Below are positions 24,675 to 34,153 of a stretch of 64,000 nt of DNA, one piece after another (positions within the stretch are counted from its first letter, which is position 1; each line of letters opens with the position of its first letter). The DNA comes from DASYLJ01 sp964432595 (GTDB taxonomy: Bacteria > Desulfobacterota > Binatia > DP-6), in assembly GCA_964432595.1 (NCBI GenBank), contig CAYSOF010000024.1, forward strand, positions 42,453 to 106,452, in the 5' to 3' direction. A model generated the notes under the pieces. The model saw only the letters and a program-made list of their open reading frames with translations. It made no database searches and had not been told where the DNA came from. The translations under genes were made by a program, and so were the position numbers.

Positions 24675-26120
24675 ATGCGCGTCCTGGTCCTGACCCTCGT
24701 CGTCTGCCTCGCCTTCGAGGCCGCGGCGTTCGTCCGACGGGGCGACGTCGTCGTGACGCAGCCCGGACGCCTCGTGCGCCTCGATCCGGCGACGGGCGTG
24801 ACCATCGAGATCCCGACGGAGCTTCCGCTCCGCCGCCCGACGGGCGTCGTCGTCCTGCCCGACGGCGAGCTGCTCATCGCCGACTGGGGCCTGCCGCGCA
24901 TCAACTTCGGCAGCGTCGTCCGCGTCCGGGCCCTGGACGGCGTCACCCGGATCGTCGCCGAGAGCCCGCAGCTCGTGAACCCGTTCGCGCTGGCGCGCTC
25001 GCCGGCCGGGCGCATCCTGCTCGCCGACATCGACGCCGGCGAGCACGTCTACCTGATGAACGTGCTGTTGCGGCGCGGCGCGCTGCTCGACTTCGACGCC
25101 GACACCGGCGAGCAACGCGTGGTCGTCGGCGACTGCTGCACGTTCAACCCCGTCGCCATCGACTTCGCGTCGCCGACGACGGTCGTCGCCGCCGACGCGG
25201 GCTGCTGCGCGTACTCGGGCGCGGGGCAGGTCGTCGTCGCCGACCTGGTCAGCGGTCGGTGGTGGCTCCCGCCGACGTACATGCCGTGGCGCGATCCGTT
25301 CGCGGTCGCCGTCGACGGCTCTACCGCGTACGTCGCCGAATCGTCGGTGGCGCAGGCGGGGCCGGCCGGGGTGTTCGCGGTCGACCTGGGCGGCGGGCTC
25401 ACCACCCGGGTCGCCGAGGGTCTCCCGATGGTGACCCCGACCGGCATGATCCTGGAGGACGCTCGCCACCTGCTCGTCGCGGACGAGGGCGCCGACGCGG
25501 TCTTCCGCGTCGACGTCGCCGACGGCCGCGTGACGCCCGTGACGTCGGGCCCGCCGCTCCAGGAGCCGACCAGCCTCGTGCGCATCGACGTCGGCGACGA
25601 CGTCAGCGGCGTGACGCCGAGCGTGCCGGCGATCCGCGCGTGCGCCGAGCAGGCGGCCGACGTCGCGATCCTGCTCGCACGCCGGGTGCTCCGGTGCGTC
25701 GGCGCGGCGGATCCGTACCGCTGTCTCCGGTCGGTGCGTCGGCGCTGGCCGCCGTCGCGCGCGGTCCAGGTGAACTGTCCGGGCTGCATGACGACGAACC
25801 ACCTGCGCAGCCTCCACGCGATCGCCGAAGCCCTGCTGCGCACCCCGGGGCAGCATCTCGGCTGCACCGGAACGCTGCCGGCCGATCGCGCCGGCATGGC
25901 GCGCGCCGCGGCACGCCTCTACGAGCGCCGCTCGCGCTGCGACGGCACGTATCTCGCCGAGGGCGACCGCCCGGCGCTCGAGCGCTGCCGCCACGCGGCC
26001 GACCTCCGCTTCGTGCGCGCGGGACGCCTGCGCTGCGACGCCGCCGCGCTCGGCCGCATCGCCGCGGAGGTCGCATCGGTCGCGGACGCGGCCATCGGGC
26101 TCGCGTACTGCGCGCCATAG
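24675..26120 (+). CDS. Secreted NHL/SMP-30-like beta-propeller with Cys-rich C-terminus
   Basis: 481 aa. It has a signal peptide (1-18) and then repeated blades of the form ...PTGVVVLPDGELLIADWG, NPFALARSPAGRILLADID and PTGMILEDARHLLVADEG, typical of NHL/strictosidine-synthase-like propellers. From about 315 the protein changes to an alpha-helical Cys-rich region (RACAEQAA, RCVGAADPYRCLRS, NCPGC, GCTG, RCDG, RCRH, RCDAA, YCAP). It lies 45 bp after the BNR gene and is probably co-transcribed. The function is not recognised. Confidence 0.75.
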   Translation: MRVLVLTLVVCLAFEAAAFVRRGDVVVTQPGRLVRLDPATGVTIEIPTELPLRRPTGVVVLPDGELLIADWGLPRINFGSVVRVRALDGVTRIVAESPQLVNPFALARSPAGRILLADIDAGEHVYLMNVLLRRGALLDFDADTGEQRVVVGDCCTFNPVAIDFASPTTVVAADAGCCAYSGAGQVVVADLVSGRWWLPPTYMPWRDPFAVAVDGSTAYVAESSVAQAGPAGVFAVDLGGGLTTRVAEGLPMVTPTGMILEDARHLLVADEGADAVFRVDVADGRVTPVTSGPPLQEPTSLVRIDVGDDVSGVTPSVPAIRACAEQAADVAILLARRVLRCVGAADPYRCLRSVRRRWPPSRAVQVNCPGCMTTNHLRSLHAIAEALLRTPGQHLGCTGTLPADRAGMARAAARLYERRSRCDGTYLAEGDRPALERCRHAADLRFVRAGRLRCDAAALGRIAAEVASVADAAIGLAYCAP

Positions 26121-26163
26121 GTTCCGTATTGTCGGCGGCGCACGGAGCTGCCATGCCGTCGTC

Positions 26164-26610
26164 ATGGCCGACGCGTTGCTCGTTCCCTGCGCCGCATGCG
26201 GCGCCACGAACCGCGTCCCGCAGGCGCGGCTCGCGACGGGCGCTCGCCCCGTGTGCGGACGCTGCAAACGCCCGCTGTCCGCCGCGACGAGCCCGTTGGT
26301 GGTGTCCGACGCCAGCTTCGCGGCCGACGTGGAAGGCTCGCCGTTGCCGGTGCTGCTCGACGCGTGGGCGCCCTGGTGCGGGCCGTGCCGCACGCTGGCG
26401 CCGATCATCGAGGAGCTGGCCGCCGAGCTCGCGGGCCGCGTGCGCGTCGGCAAGCTCGACGTCGATCAGAACCCGCTGACCGCGTCGCGCTTCGGGCTGC
26501 GCAGCATCCCGACGCTGCTCGTCTTCCGCGACGGCGACGAGGTCGACCGGATGGTCGGCGCGCTGCCGAAGGCCGACATCGTGCGCCGCCTGGCGCGCGT
26601 CCTCGGATGA
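26164..26610 (+). CDS. trxC: Thioredoxin 2 (Zn-ribbon thioredoxin)
   Basis: 148 aa. The N-terminal Zn ribbon (CAAC at residues 9-12 and CGRC at about 32-35) and the thioredoxin domain with the active site WCGPC and the cis-proline in RSIPTLLVF identify TrxC. It reduces cytoplasmic disulfides and is usually tied to oxidative stress. Many neighbouring genes encode exported Cys-rich proteins, but a functional link is speculation. It is convergent with the next gene, 9 nt apart. Confidence 0.95.
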   Translation: MADALLVPCAACGATNRVPQARLATGARPVCGRCKRPLSAATSPLVVSDASFAADVEGSPLPVLLDAWAPWCGPCRTLAPIIEELAAELAGRVRVGKLDVDQNPLTASRFGLRSIPTLLVFRDGDEVDRMVGALPKADIVRRLARVLG

Positions 26611-26619
26611 CGCCCCGGA

Positions 26620-26964
26620 TCAGGGCAGCATCAGGCCGGTGACGCGGCTGCACTTGCCGTCGAGCTTGATCATCGGCAGCGCGGCGCTCGTATCGAGGCG
26701 GCCGCTGTCGACGCAGGGGCCGCGCCGCGTCGTGAGCACGAGCACCACCTGCGTGTCCGGCGCGTAGCCGTCGAAGGCCACGACCGCGGTGCCCGCGACG
26801 TCGAAGATCCGGCGCGTCTCGCGGCGGTCGAACGCGACCACGCGGACGCCGCCATAGGGCGTCTGCGCGGTCTCCGCGGCGTGCGCCGGAAGCGCGCACA
26901 GCACGGCGAGGAGGCCGGCCGTCAGGGCACGCAGCATGCGCGGGGTTCGGGATCGTTCGGGCAT
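26620..26964 (-). CDS. Small secreted protein of unknown function
   Basis: About 114 aa from ATG 26964 (an inner ATG at 26937 also gives a complete signal peptide). The signal peptide MLRALTAGLLAVLCALPAHA is followed by about 85 beta-rich residues with two Cys, in GPCVDSGRL and DGKCSRV, that could pair. No family is recognised. About 145 bp separate it from the next upstream gene. Confidence 0.55.
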   Translation of the reverse strand: MPERSRTPRMLRALTAGLLAVLCALPAHAAETAQTPYGGVRVVAFDRRETRRIFDVAGTAVVAFDGYAPDTQVVLVLTTRRGPCVDSGRLDTSAALPMIKLDGKCSRVTGLMLP

Positions 26965-27108
26965 CGACGCGGCTTGCGAGAGCAAGGGACATGCCCCGGC
27001 AGCGCCACGCCGGGGCACACCCGTCGCCTTGCACTTCGGTCGGGTCGTGCAGCCGCATCGCGCGCGCCTGCGCCGCCGTGCGGTGTGCGTGAGCGGAGCG
27101 GACGCCGC

Positions 27109-28191
<1,083 letters not shown>

Positions 28192-28246
28192 TACGGGCGA
28201 GCGTAAAATCTACGTACCGCGCACGCCGCACGGCCGATGCGCCCGC

Positions 28247-29044
28247 CTACCGCCCTTTGAACGCCGGGGACCGCTTCTCCATGAACGACTTGATGCCCTC
28301 GCGCATGTCCTCGCTGTTCGCGACGAGCGCCTGGGTGAACGCCTCCTCGGCGAAGAGCGTGTCCATGTCGGCCTGCAGCGAGCGGTTCAGCATGCGCTTC
28401 GACAGGCCGATCGCGAACGTCGGGCCTTCGGCGAGGCGCTTCGCCCAGGCGCGCAGCTCGGTCTCGAGCTCGGCGGCGGGCACCACTTTGTTGACCAGCC
28501 CGAGCCGCTCGGCGTCCTGCGCCGACAGGTCGTCGCCGAGGAACACCAGCTCCTTCGCCTTGTGGAGACCGATGTGGCGCGGCAGCAGGAAGCCGCCGCC
28601 CGCGTCGAGCGCGATGCCGCGGCGGACGAACACCTCGATGAAGCGCGCGTCGTCGGCCGCGATGACCAGATCGCACGCGTAGGCGAGGTGCGCGCCGAGA
28701 CCGGCCGCGACGCCGTTCACGCCGCAGACGATCGGCTTCTCGAGGTCCCACAGCGCGCGGATGACGCGCTGGCTCGGCTTCATCGCGTCGCGCGTGCCGC
28801 CGGGATGCGCCGGCCCCGCGGCGCCGGTCGCGGCGCGCGAGCCGGACAGATCCGCGCCGGTGCAGAAGCCCTTCCCCGTCGCCGTCAACACGACGGCGCG
28901 GATCTCGGGGTTCTCGCCGCACGTGCCGAGCGCCGCGAGATAGCTCTCGCGCATCTCGGCGTTCATCGCGTTGCGCGCCTCGGGACGGTTCAGGACGATC
29001 CACCCGACGCCGTCTTCGACCTTGAAGATCAGGGACTCGGCCAT
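28247..29044 (-). CDS. Enoyl-CoA hydratase/isomerase family protein
   Basis: 265 aa from ATG 29044, preceded by GGGGGAG. It has the crotonase fold: VLNRPEARNAMN near the N-terminus, oxyanion-hole segments GADLSGS and GVAAGLGAHLAYACDLVIA, and VRRGIALDAGGGFLLPR around the second catalytic position, where Asp rather than Glu appears. It probably hydrates or isomerises an acyl-CoA in fatty or aromatic acid degradation; the substrate is unknown. Downstream on the same strand is the unrelated Cys-rich secreted protein. Confidence 0.9.
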   Translation of the reverse strand: MAESLIFKVEDGVGWIVLNRPEARNAMNAEMRESYLAALGTCGENPEIRAVVLTATGKGFCTGADLSGSRAATGAAGPAHPGGTRDAMKPSQRVIRALWDLEKPIVCGVNGVAAGLGAHLAYACDLVIAADDARFIEVFVRRGIALDAGGGFLLPRHIGLHKAKELVFLGDDLSAQDAERLGLVNKVVPAAELETELRAWAKRLAEGPTFAIGLSKRMLNRSLQADMDTLFAEEAFTQALVANSEDMREGIKSFMEKRSPAFKGR

Positions 29045-29088
29045 GTGCGGTTCTCCCCCTCGCTTGCGTAGCCAGGATGCATCGCGAT

Positions 29089-29472
29089 CTATGAATCCGC
29101 GGTTGCCTCCCACCTCGCGAGGCGAAGGAGGCGAAGGCGAATACCTGGGGCTTTTTTGTCGCCGACTATCTCGGAGTGAGCTCGATTTTCAGCAAGCGGG
29201 CGGTGTTCGACGAGCTGGCCGGGGACAGCGCGGATATCGCCAGCGACTAGTGAAATAACCTTGTTGAATTCGGGGTTCTTCGCGCGTGCCCTAGTCTCCT
29301 CCGGCGTCGCGTACCTCTCCCAGTCTGCCGACATTCCGTCACCATGATCTCGGAAGAACCCCGGGAGAAGAGCATCATCCTCAATCCAGTTCTTGTGAAC
29401 GCGCAGAAACAATCGATCAGGATCCGGAATGTTCTCCACTTCCCAGGTTTCGGTCACTTCCTCGTCAGCCAC
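29089..29472 (-). CDS. Cassette protein C: unknown function
   Basis: 127 aa, no signal peptide or membrane segment. Conserved-looking features are LFLRVHKNWI, PGFFRDHGDGMSADWERY, TPEETRARA and HRPLAENRAHSEIVGDK. The His/Arg/Asp-rich pattern is reminiscent of a small uncharacterised family seen in accessory regions, but no activity is known. Its start overlaps the end of the previous gene by 19 nt, so the three genes are translationally coupled. GC is clearly lower than in flanking genes. Confidence 0.7.
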   Translation of the reverse strand: MADEEVTETWEVENIPDPDRLFLRVHKNWIEDDALLPGFFRDHGDGMSADWERYATPEETRARAKNPEFNKVISLVAGDIRAVPGQLVEHRPLAENRAHSEIVGDKKAPGIRLRLLRLARWEATADS

Positions 29473-30017
29473 AGCAAGAGGCCTTGGTTGAAGATGGACA
29501 CGTCTATCGCTCCCTCTATATAGAGCCCCTGTCGGTCATCGCCGTAGAATGCGGCACGGACACTATCGTCGACAGGGATGTTGACGAGCAGCTCGCGATC
29601 CGTGGACTTCCAGTGCAGATCGATGCTCCCCTCTGGTCCCTTGCGGATCGCGGGGCACTCCATCCGGAGCCCCTGCTTCTGCCACAGCCAAAGCGCGTTT
29701 CGCGCGACAAAGCCGACAGCGCGGCCCCAGGTCGCTTCCGAATAGCAGGGGCTCCCATCTCCGTCCCAGTCATCAGGAAGATCCAGCATCTTGCGGGACG
29801 AATCGACAGCGTTCGCCGCCTCGGGATCGGTCTCCGACAACGCGCTCAGAAGGTCTCCGAGAGAGAGACTGCCGACCTCCGTGACGCGCACTAGAGGCGG
29901 CGACGTACTCTCCCACTCAAGATCGTTCTGCGCCCGCACCCACGGGCGAGGAGTCGCAGTGGAAACCCACTCCGATATCTCATCGGCCGCTCCGCTGACG
30001 AACGCTATTGCTTCCAT
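29454..30017 (-). CDS. Cassette protein B: unknown function
   Basis: 187 aa, soluble. A central signature LPDDWDGDGSPCYSEATWGRAVGFV recalls a recurrent unknown family, often annotated as hypothetical protein, in which the W-D-G-(D/E)-G-S and Y-S-E-A-T-W positions are kept. The C-terminal half is beta-rich (GSIDLHWKSTDRELLVNIP). It overlaps the preceding gene by 13 nt and the following one by 19 nt. No catalytic motif is evident. Codon use and GC differ from the chromosome, suggesting transfer of the cassette as a unit. Confidence 0.7.
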   Translation of the reverse strand: MEAIAFVSGAADEISEWVSTATPRPWVRAQNDLEWESTSPPLVRVTEVGSLSLGDLLSALSETDPEAANAVDSSRKMLDLPDDWDGDGSPCYSEATWGRAVGFVARNALWLWQKQGLRMECPAIRKGPEGSIDLHWKSTDRELLVNIPVDDSVRAAFYGDDRQGLYIEGAIDVSIFNQGLLLWLTRK

Positions 30018-30688
30018 GACGCCGCCTCCAAGATTGGGATTCCCGTCGACTGAAGAGAGGTCTTGATTCGATCTTCCTTCCGCGACGCTCGCTCGACAGT
30101 TCTACGGAGAGCGGCGACATCGCCGCTGTCGAGAGCGACAAAGAAGCTACGCTCCTCACCATTCTCTTCGAACGACAGCTTGAGCGCATGGATAATCAAA
30201 GCGGCCGCGGGATCCTCAGCGGCATCCGGGCGAAAGACGAAACGAACATCCGTGAGGATTCTCGCCTCGTCGAATACGCGCTCGTGTTGCCTCATCACGT
30301 CGAGCGCCTTCGACGTGACGCCCAGCGAGGCGTCTAGCGACAGAACCTCTTTCAAGAAGATCACAAATCCGTCAACATCAACCTCAGGACTCTTTTTCTC
30401 TGAGGCTAAGAGTGGCCTCGCAGCGTCCATCACGTCCGCGACGAACTTGTCCATACCGATCTCGTGACGCGACCTCGTGAGGTAAAGACTGATAAGCACG
30501 GTCATGTAGTCTGACAGCTCCCTGGCAGACAGACCTACTTTGCCTGCCAGCTCTGCGCCGAGCTCGTGCGCGGTCAGTGCCGGGGGTACTTCCCGCAGCC
30601 GACTCAAAAGCTCCGCGCGCTGCCCTGAGGGCAACCGAATGAGGCGGATCAGCGCTTTCTTCTGACGATCCGGAATGACTAGAGGCAT
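30005..30688 (-). CDS. Cassette protein A: unknown function
   Basis: 227 aa, mostly helical in its N-terminal 150 residues (RQKKALIRLIRLPSGQRAEL, then LGAELAGKVGLSARELSDYM), with a beta segment around DVRFVFRPDAAEDPAAALI. No domain is recognised and it has no membrane segment. It is the first gene of the three-gene unit. A TTGACA/TAAGAG promoter lies so close to its ATG that the message would be nearly leaderless. Confidence 0.7.
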   Translation of the reverse strand: MPLVIPDRQKKALIRLIRLPSGQRAELLSRLREVPPALTAHELGAELAGKVGLSARELSDYMTVLISLYLTRSRHEIGMDKFVADVMDAARPLLASEKKSPEVDVDGFVIFLKEVLSLDASLGVTSKALDVMRQHERVFDEARILTDVRFVFRPDAAEDPAAALIIHALKLSFEENGEERSFFVALDSGDVAALRRTVERASRKEDRIKTSLQSTGIPILEAASWKQ

Positions 30689-30694
30689 GTCGGT

Positions 30695-30723
30695 CTCTTA
30701 GGTGCCCCCCCTAAACCTGTCAA
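30695..30723 (-). promoter_or_regulatory. Promoter of the three-gene cassette
   Basis: On the minus strand TTGACA (complement of 30718-30723) is followed after 17 bp by TAAGAG (complement of 30695-30700). The -35 is perfect and the spacing ideal; the -10 is weak. The predicted start site falls at about the ATG (30688), implying leaderless translation. The spacer contains a run of seven G residues. In 30724-30817 nothing else was seen. Confidence 0.5.
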
Positions 30724-30817
30724 ACCAGTTCGGAACCGGCGCTGCCTCCAAGCACTCTGCCCAAAGCGAGGCCGCAGTGGCCCGGGTTGGCCTAATCCAA
30801 GTTAGCAGGAAAGCGCC

Positions 30818-31612
30818 TTATAGCTTGAACGCCTTCATGGCGTTGTCGTGCAGGAAGCGCTGCCGGATCTCGGGGGCGAGCTCCAGCGCGTCGATCTCCT
30901 TCAGCACCCGGCTCCACTGCAGCAGCGGGTAGTCGGTGGCGAAGCACACCTTGTCCTTGCCGAAGGTCTTCATGAAGTGGACGAACGCCGGCGGGTAGTG
31001 CTTCGGCGCGTGCGCCGACGTGTCGATCCACACGTTGCGGTGCTTCCACGCGACGGCGATCATTTCGTCCGTCCACGGCCAGCCGATGTGGCCGCACATG
31101 ATGCGCAGCTCGGGGAAGTCGAGCGCGACCTCGTCGATGTAGAGCGGCCGCCCCGTCTCCGACGGAAACAGCGGCCCGGTGTGTCCGACCTGGGTCTGGA
31201 ACGTGACGTCGAGCTCGGCCGCCTTCGCGTAGAGCGGATAGTAGCAGCGGTCGGTCGGCGGCTTCTTCCACATGAACGGCTCGATGCGCAGACAGACGAA
31301 GCCGCAGTTGCGCACGTAGTGGTCGAGCTCGCGCACGGCCTTCATGATGTGCGTCGGGTTCGCGTGGTACTGGCCGTAGATGCGGCCGGGGTACGCGTTC
31401 TGCGCCTTCGCGACGAGGTCGTTGTCGCCGCAGAGCAGCGCCACCTGGACGCCGTGCTCGTCCATCGTGGCGACCATGCGCGCGGGATCGGTGCCGTCGT
31501 GGAAGACGTCGAGGATGCCGTAGTTGCGGAAGACGTTCTCGCCCGCGGGGTTCACGCCGGGCGGCGTCGGGCTGATGTACTGCGTCCAGACGTCGATGAT
31601 GCTGCCAGCCAT
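30818..31612 (-). CDS. Amidohydrolase 2 family (COG2159) TIM-barrel protein
   Basis: 264 aa, short for the family. IMCGHIGWPWTDEMI and CFATDYPLLQW supply the later metal-ligand and catalytic positions (His and the Asp after the last strand). The N-terminal strand reads IIDVWTQY rather than the usual D-x-H, so the first metal pair is absent. The family includes decarboxylases and hydrolases of aromatic or dicarboxylic acids (ACMSD-like). It is the last gene of a five-gene run and lies 6 nt after the acyl-CoA dehydrogenase, pointing to catabolism of a CoA-activated compound. Confidence 0.82.
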   Translation of the reverse strand: MAGSIIDVWTQYISPTPPGVNPAGENVFRNYGILDVFHDGTDPARMVATMDEHGVQVALLCGDNDLVAKAQNAYPGRIYGQYHANPTHIMKAVRELDHYVRNCGFVCLRIEPFMWKKPPTDRCYYPLYAKAAELDVTFQTQVGHTGPLFPSETGRPLYIDEVALDFPELRIMCGHIGWPWTDEMIAVAWKHRNVWIDTSAHAPKHYPPAFVHFMKTFGKDKVCFATDYPLLQWSRVLKEIDALELAPEIRQRFLHDNAMKAFKL

Positions 31613-31618
31613 GTCGTC

Positions 31619-32776
31619 CTATCCTCGTGGAAGACCCAGCACGCGCTGGGCGATGATGTTCCGCTGCACCTCGGACGTGCCCGCGTAGATGCTCGCGGCA
31701 CGCGACCACAGGTACTCGTACTGCCAGCGCCCGCGGTCGATCGCGCGCGCGTCGCCGCGCTCGACCGCCGCGTACGGGCCTTCGATGTCGATGGCGACGT
31801 CCTTCATGCGCATGTCGGTCTCGCTCCAGAGCAGCTTGAGATACGAGCCCTCCGGGCCCGGCTGCCCCGTGCGCATCATCTCGCTCACCTGGCGGTAGGC
31901 GACGAGGCGCACGATCTCCGTCTCGATGAACGCCTGCGCGAGCCGCTGGCGCACGAGCGGATCGGCGCCGGCCTTCTGCGACCTCGCGAGCTCCAGCACG
32001 CCGGCCAGCTCGCCGGCGATCCGCGCGTGCGGCGCCGAGCCGCCGCGCTCGTGCGCGAGCGTCGTGATGGCGATGTGCCAGCCCTGGTTCAGCTCGCCGA
32101 CCATGTTCTCGCGCGGCACGACGACGTCGTCGAAGAACACCTCGTTGAACCACGCGACGCCGGTCATCTCGACGAGCGGCCGGATGGTGATGCCGGGCAT
32201 GGTCATGTCGACGAGCAGAAACGTGAGGCCCTTGTGCTTCGGCGCCTGGAAGTCGGTGCGGACGATCAGGATGCACCAGTCGGCGAAGCGCGCGTAGCTC
32301 GTCCAGATCTTCTGGCCGGTGACGCGGAAGCTGTCGCCGACGAGCTCGGCCTTCGTGCGGCAGTTGGCGAGGTCGGAGCCGGCGTTCGGCTCGGAGAACC
32401 CTTGGCACCACACGTCGTCGCCGTTCAGGATGCGCGGCAGGAAGCGGCGCTTCTGCGCGTCGGTGCCGTGATGGATGAGCGTCGGGCCGGTGAGCCCCGG
32501 GCCGACGCCGATGTCGATCATCGGCGGCGCGCCGAGCTTCGTATACTCCTCGGAAAAGATCAGCTGCTCGATCGGCGACGCGCTCTGGCCGCCGTATGCC
32601 TTCGGCCAGTGCAGGCCGGCCCAGCCGCCCTCGTTCAGCGTCCGCTGCCAGCGGCGCGCGAACGCCACCTTCTCGGCCGGCTCCTCCGGCCGCTCGCCCG
32701 TCGGGACGTTCGCCTGCAGCCAGTCGTGGACCCGTCGCCGGAATGCCTCCTCGGCGTCGTTCAGGCGAAAGTCCAC
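31619..32776 (-). CDS. Acyl-CoA dehydrogenase
   Basis: 385 aa with the full FAD-dependent acyl-CoA dehydrogenase layout: helical N-terminus (LNDAEEAFRRRVHDWL), the FAD/substrate segment WCQGFSEPNAGSDLA with VTGQKIWTSYA, and a C-terminal helical domain ending SEVQRNIIAQRVLGLPR. It introduces a double bond into an acyl-CoA and passes electrons to ETF. It lies 10 nt after the DUF1329 gene. It is similar in layout to a second dehydrogenase at 53939-55108. The substrate is unknown. Confidence 0.93.
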   Translation of the reverse strand: MDFRLNDAEEAFRRRVHDWLQANVPTGERPEEPAEKVAFARRWQRTLNEGGWAGLHWPKAYGGQSASPIEQLIFSEEYTKLGAPPMIDIGVGPGLTGPTLIHHGTDAQKRRFLPRILNGDDVWCQGFSEPNAGSDLANCRTKAELVGDSFRVTGQKIWTSYARFADWCILIVRTDFQAPKHKGLTFLLVDMTMPGITIRPLVEMTGVAWFNEVFFDDVVVPRENMVGELNQGWHIAITTLAHERGGSAPHARIAGELAGVLELARSQKAGADPLVRQRLAQAFIETEIVRLVAYRQVSEMMRTGQPGPEGSYLKLLWSETDMRMKDVAIDIEGPYAAVERGDARAIDRGRWQYEYLWSRAASIYAGTSEVQRNIIAQRVLGLPRG

Positions 32777-32786
32777 GATCGCGGGC

Positions 32787-34097
32787 TCACTTCCCGAAGC
32801 GGTTCAGCGTCTGGTACTCGAAGAAGCTCGGCTGCAGCGGGATGCGGCGGTCGTTCGCGGGATCGTCGCCCGGACCGTTCATGCCCGAGACCGTCGCGCG
32901 GTCGGCCTTCACGTTCTCCGAGCCCTGGTAGCCCATCGTCGAGCCCCACCAGCGCTGCGTCGAGTTGAAGTCGGCAGTCGCGAAGCCGAGCACCTGGTAC
33001 GTGTTCAGCAGCTCGCCCTGCCACGAGAACTTGCGGTTCCACGCGCCGGCCCAGCTCTGGTCGTCGATCCACAGCTCGAGCTTGCCGAAGAGGTAGTACT
33101 TGTCCTTCGGCACGCCCTCGAGGACCCAGAACTTGCGCTTGGCCAGCGCGGCGCCCGCCGGGGCCCACGCAACGCCCTTCCAGTCGTCGACCATGTAGCC
33201 GACGGCCTTGTCGTTGTTGATGAGCTTCGTGCGCCAGCCGCCGTCGGGGAGCGGACGGCGCTGCACGTCGCCGGCGATGCTGCCGGGATCGACGAGCCGC
33301 AGGCCTTCCTTGTGGCCGGTGATCTTCCAGGTGAAGTCCTCCGGCTTGCCGTCGAAGAAGAAGCCGTCGTCCTGGCTCTGGTCGGAGCCGAGGAAGCCGT
33401 CGGAGCGGTTCGCCGGCGACACCGCGCGCACGCGGCGCAGGGCGGGGACGTAGGCCCAGCTCAAGTCGCGCTTCGTCGGATCCTTGAAGCGGTACGACAG
33501 CGCCGACGTGCCCTGCAGGTCCGCCGGGCTCATGGTGACGGCGAGCAGCTGGTAGAGGATGTTCTCCGGGTTCTCCGGCGGCGAGTACTCCTTCGGCTGG
33601 CCGTCGTAGTAGAGGAAGAACACGTCCTGCACGGCGGAGCGCTGCACGCCGCTGCGGCTCAGCCAGAAGAGCTCCGTGTAGTTGTGGCTGTTGCCGCCCG
33701 TGTAATACGCGTACGCGAGGTTCCAGAGCACCTTCACGCCGCCGTCCGGGTCGTCCTGCGTGATGTTCGGGAACGGCAGGCCGGTGATGTACGCGGGACG
33801 CTTGCCCGTCGTCTTGTCGACGGGCTGCTTGTCGGCGTCGAGCGTCAGCGTCTCGCCGTTCTGCTTCGTCGCCTGATCGAAGCCGTCGTCCCAGCGGAAC
33901 TTCGAGTCGGGGAAGTCGACGACGGGGTTGCGGTACTCACCCTTCTCGTAGTGCTTCAGTATCTCGGGCGGCAGCAGATCGCGTGCCTCGGCCGCGGTCG
34001 ACTGATCGACCATGGTTCCGGGCGCAAGCTCCGCATGCGCGGCGCCGAGCACGCTGCCCAGCAGCATGCCCGCCGCGACGACGACTCCCTTCATCAT
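32787..34097 (-). CDS. DUF1329 exported protein
   Basis: 436 aa from the tandem ATGs at 34092-34097, preceded by GGGGAGG. It has a signal peptide (MMKGVVVAAGMLLGSVLGAAHA) and then the DUF1329 domain, a LolA/LolB-like beta half-barrel, with conserved stretches KDPTKRDLSWAYVPALRRVR and KFWVLEGVPKD. In many proteobacteria DUF1329 genes accompany RND exporters and YCF48 propellers, as here, suggesting periplasmic carriage of a lipid or other hydrophobic molecule. It lies 56 nt after the RND gene. Confidence 0.9.
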   Translation of the reverse strand: MMKGVVVAAGMLLGSVLGAAHAELAPGTMVDQSTAAEARDLLPPEILKHYEKGEYRNPVVDFPDSKFRWDDGFDQATKQNGETLTLDADKQPVDKTTGKRPAYITGLPFPNITQDDPDGGVKVLWNLAYAYYTGGNSHNYTELFWLSRSGVQRSAVQDVFFLYYDGQPKEYSPPENPENILYQLLAVTMSPADLQGTSALSYRFKDPTKRDLSWAYVPALRRVRAVSPANRSDGFLGSDQSQDDGFFFDGKPEDFTWKITGHKEGLRLVDPGSIAGDVQRRPLPDGGWRTKLINNDKAVGYMVDDWKGVAWAPAGAALAKRKFWVLEGVPKDKYYLFGKLELWIDDQSWAGAWNRKFSWQGELLNTYQVLGFATADFNSTQRWWGSTMGYQGSENVKADRATVSGMNGPGDDPANDRRIPLQPSFFEYQTLNRFGK

Positions 34098-34153
34098 CGG
34101 GTGCCCTCCCCTGGCTCTCCGACTCTGGCCGACCGACCCGCTCCGGCGTCCGT

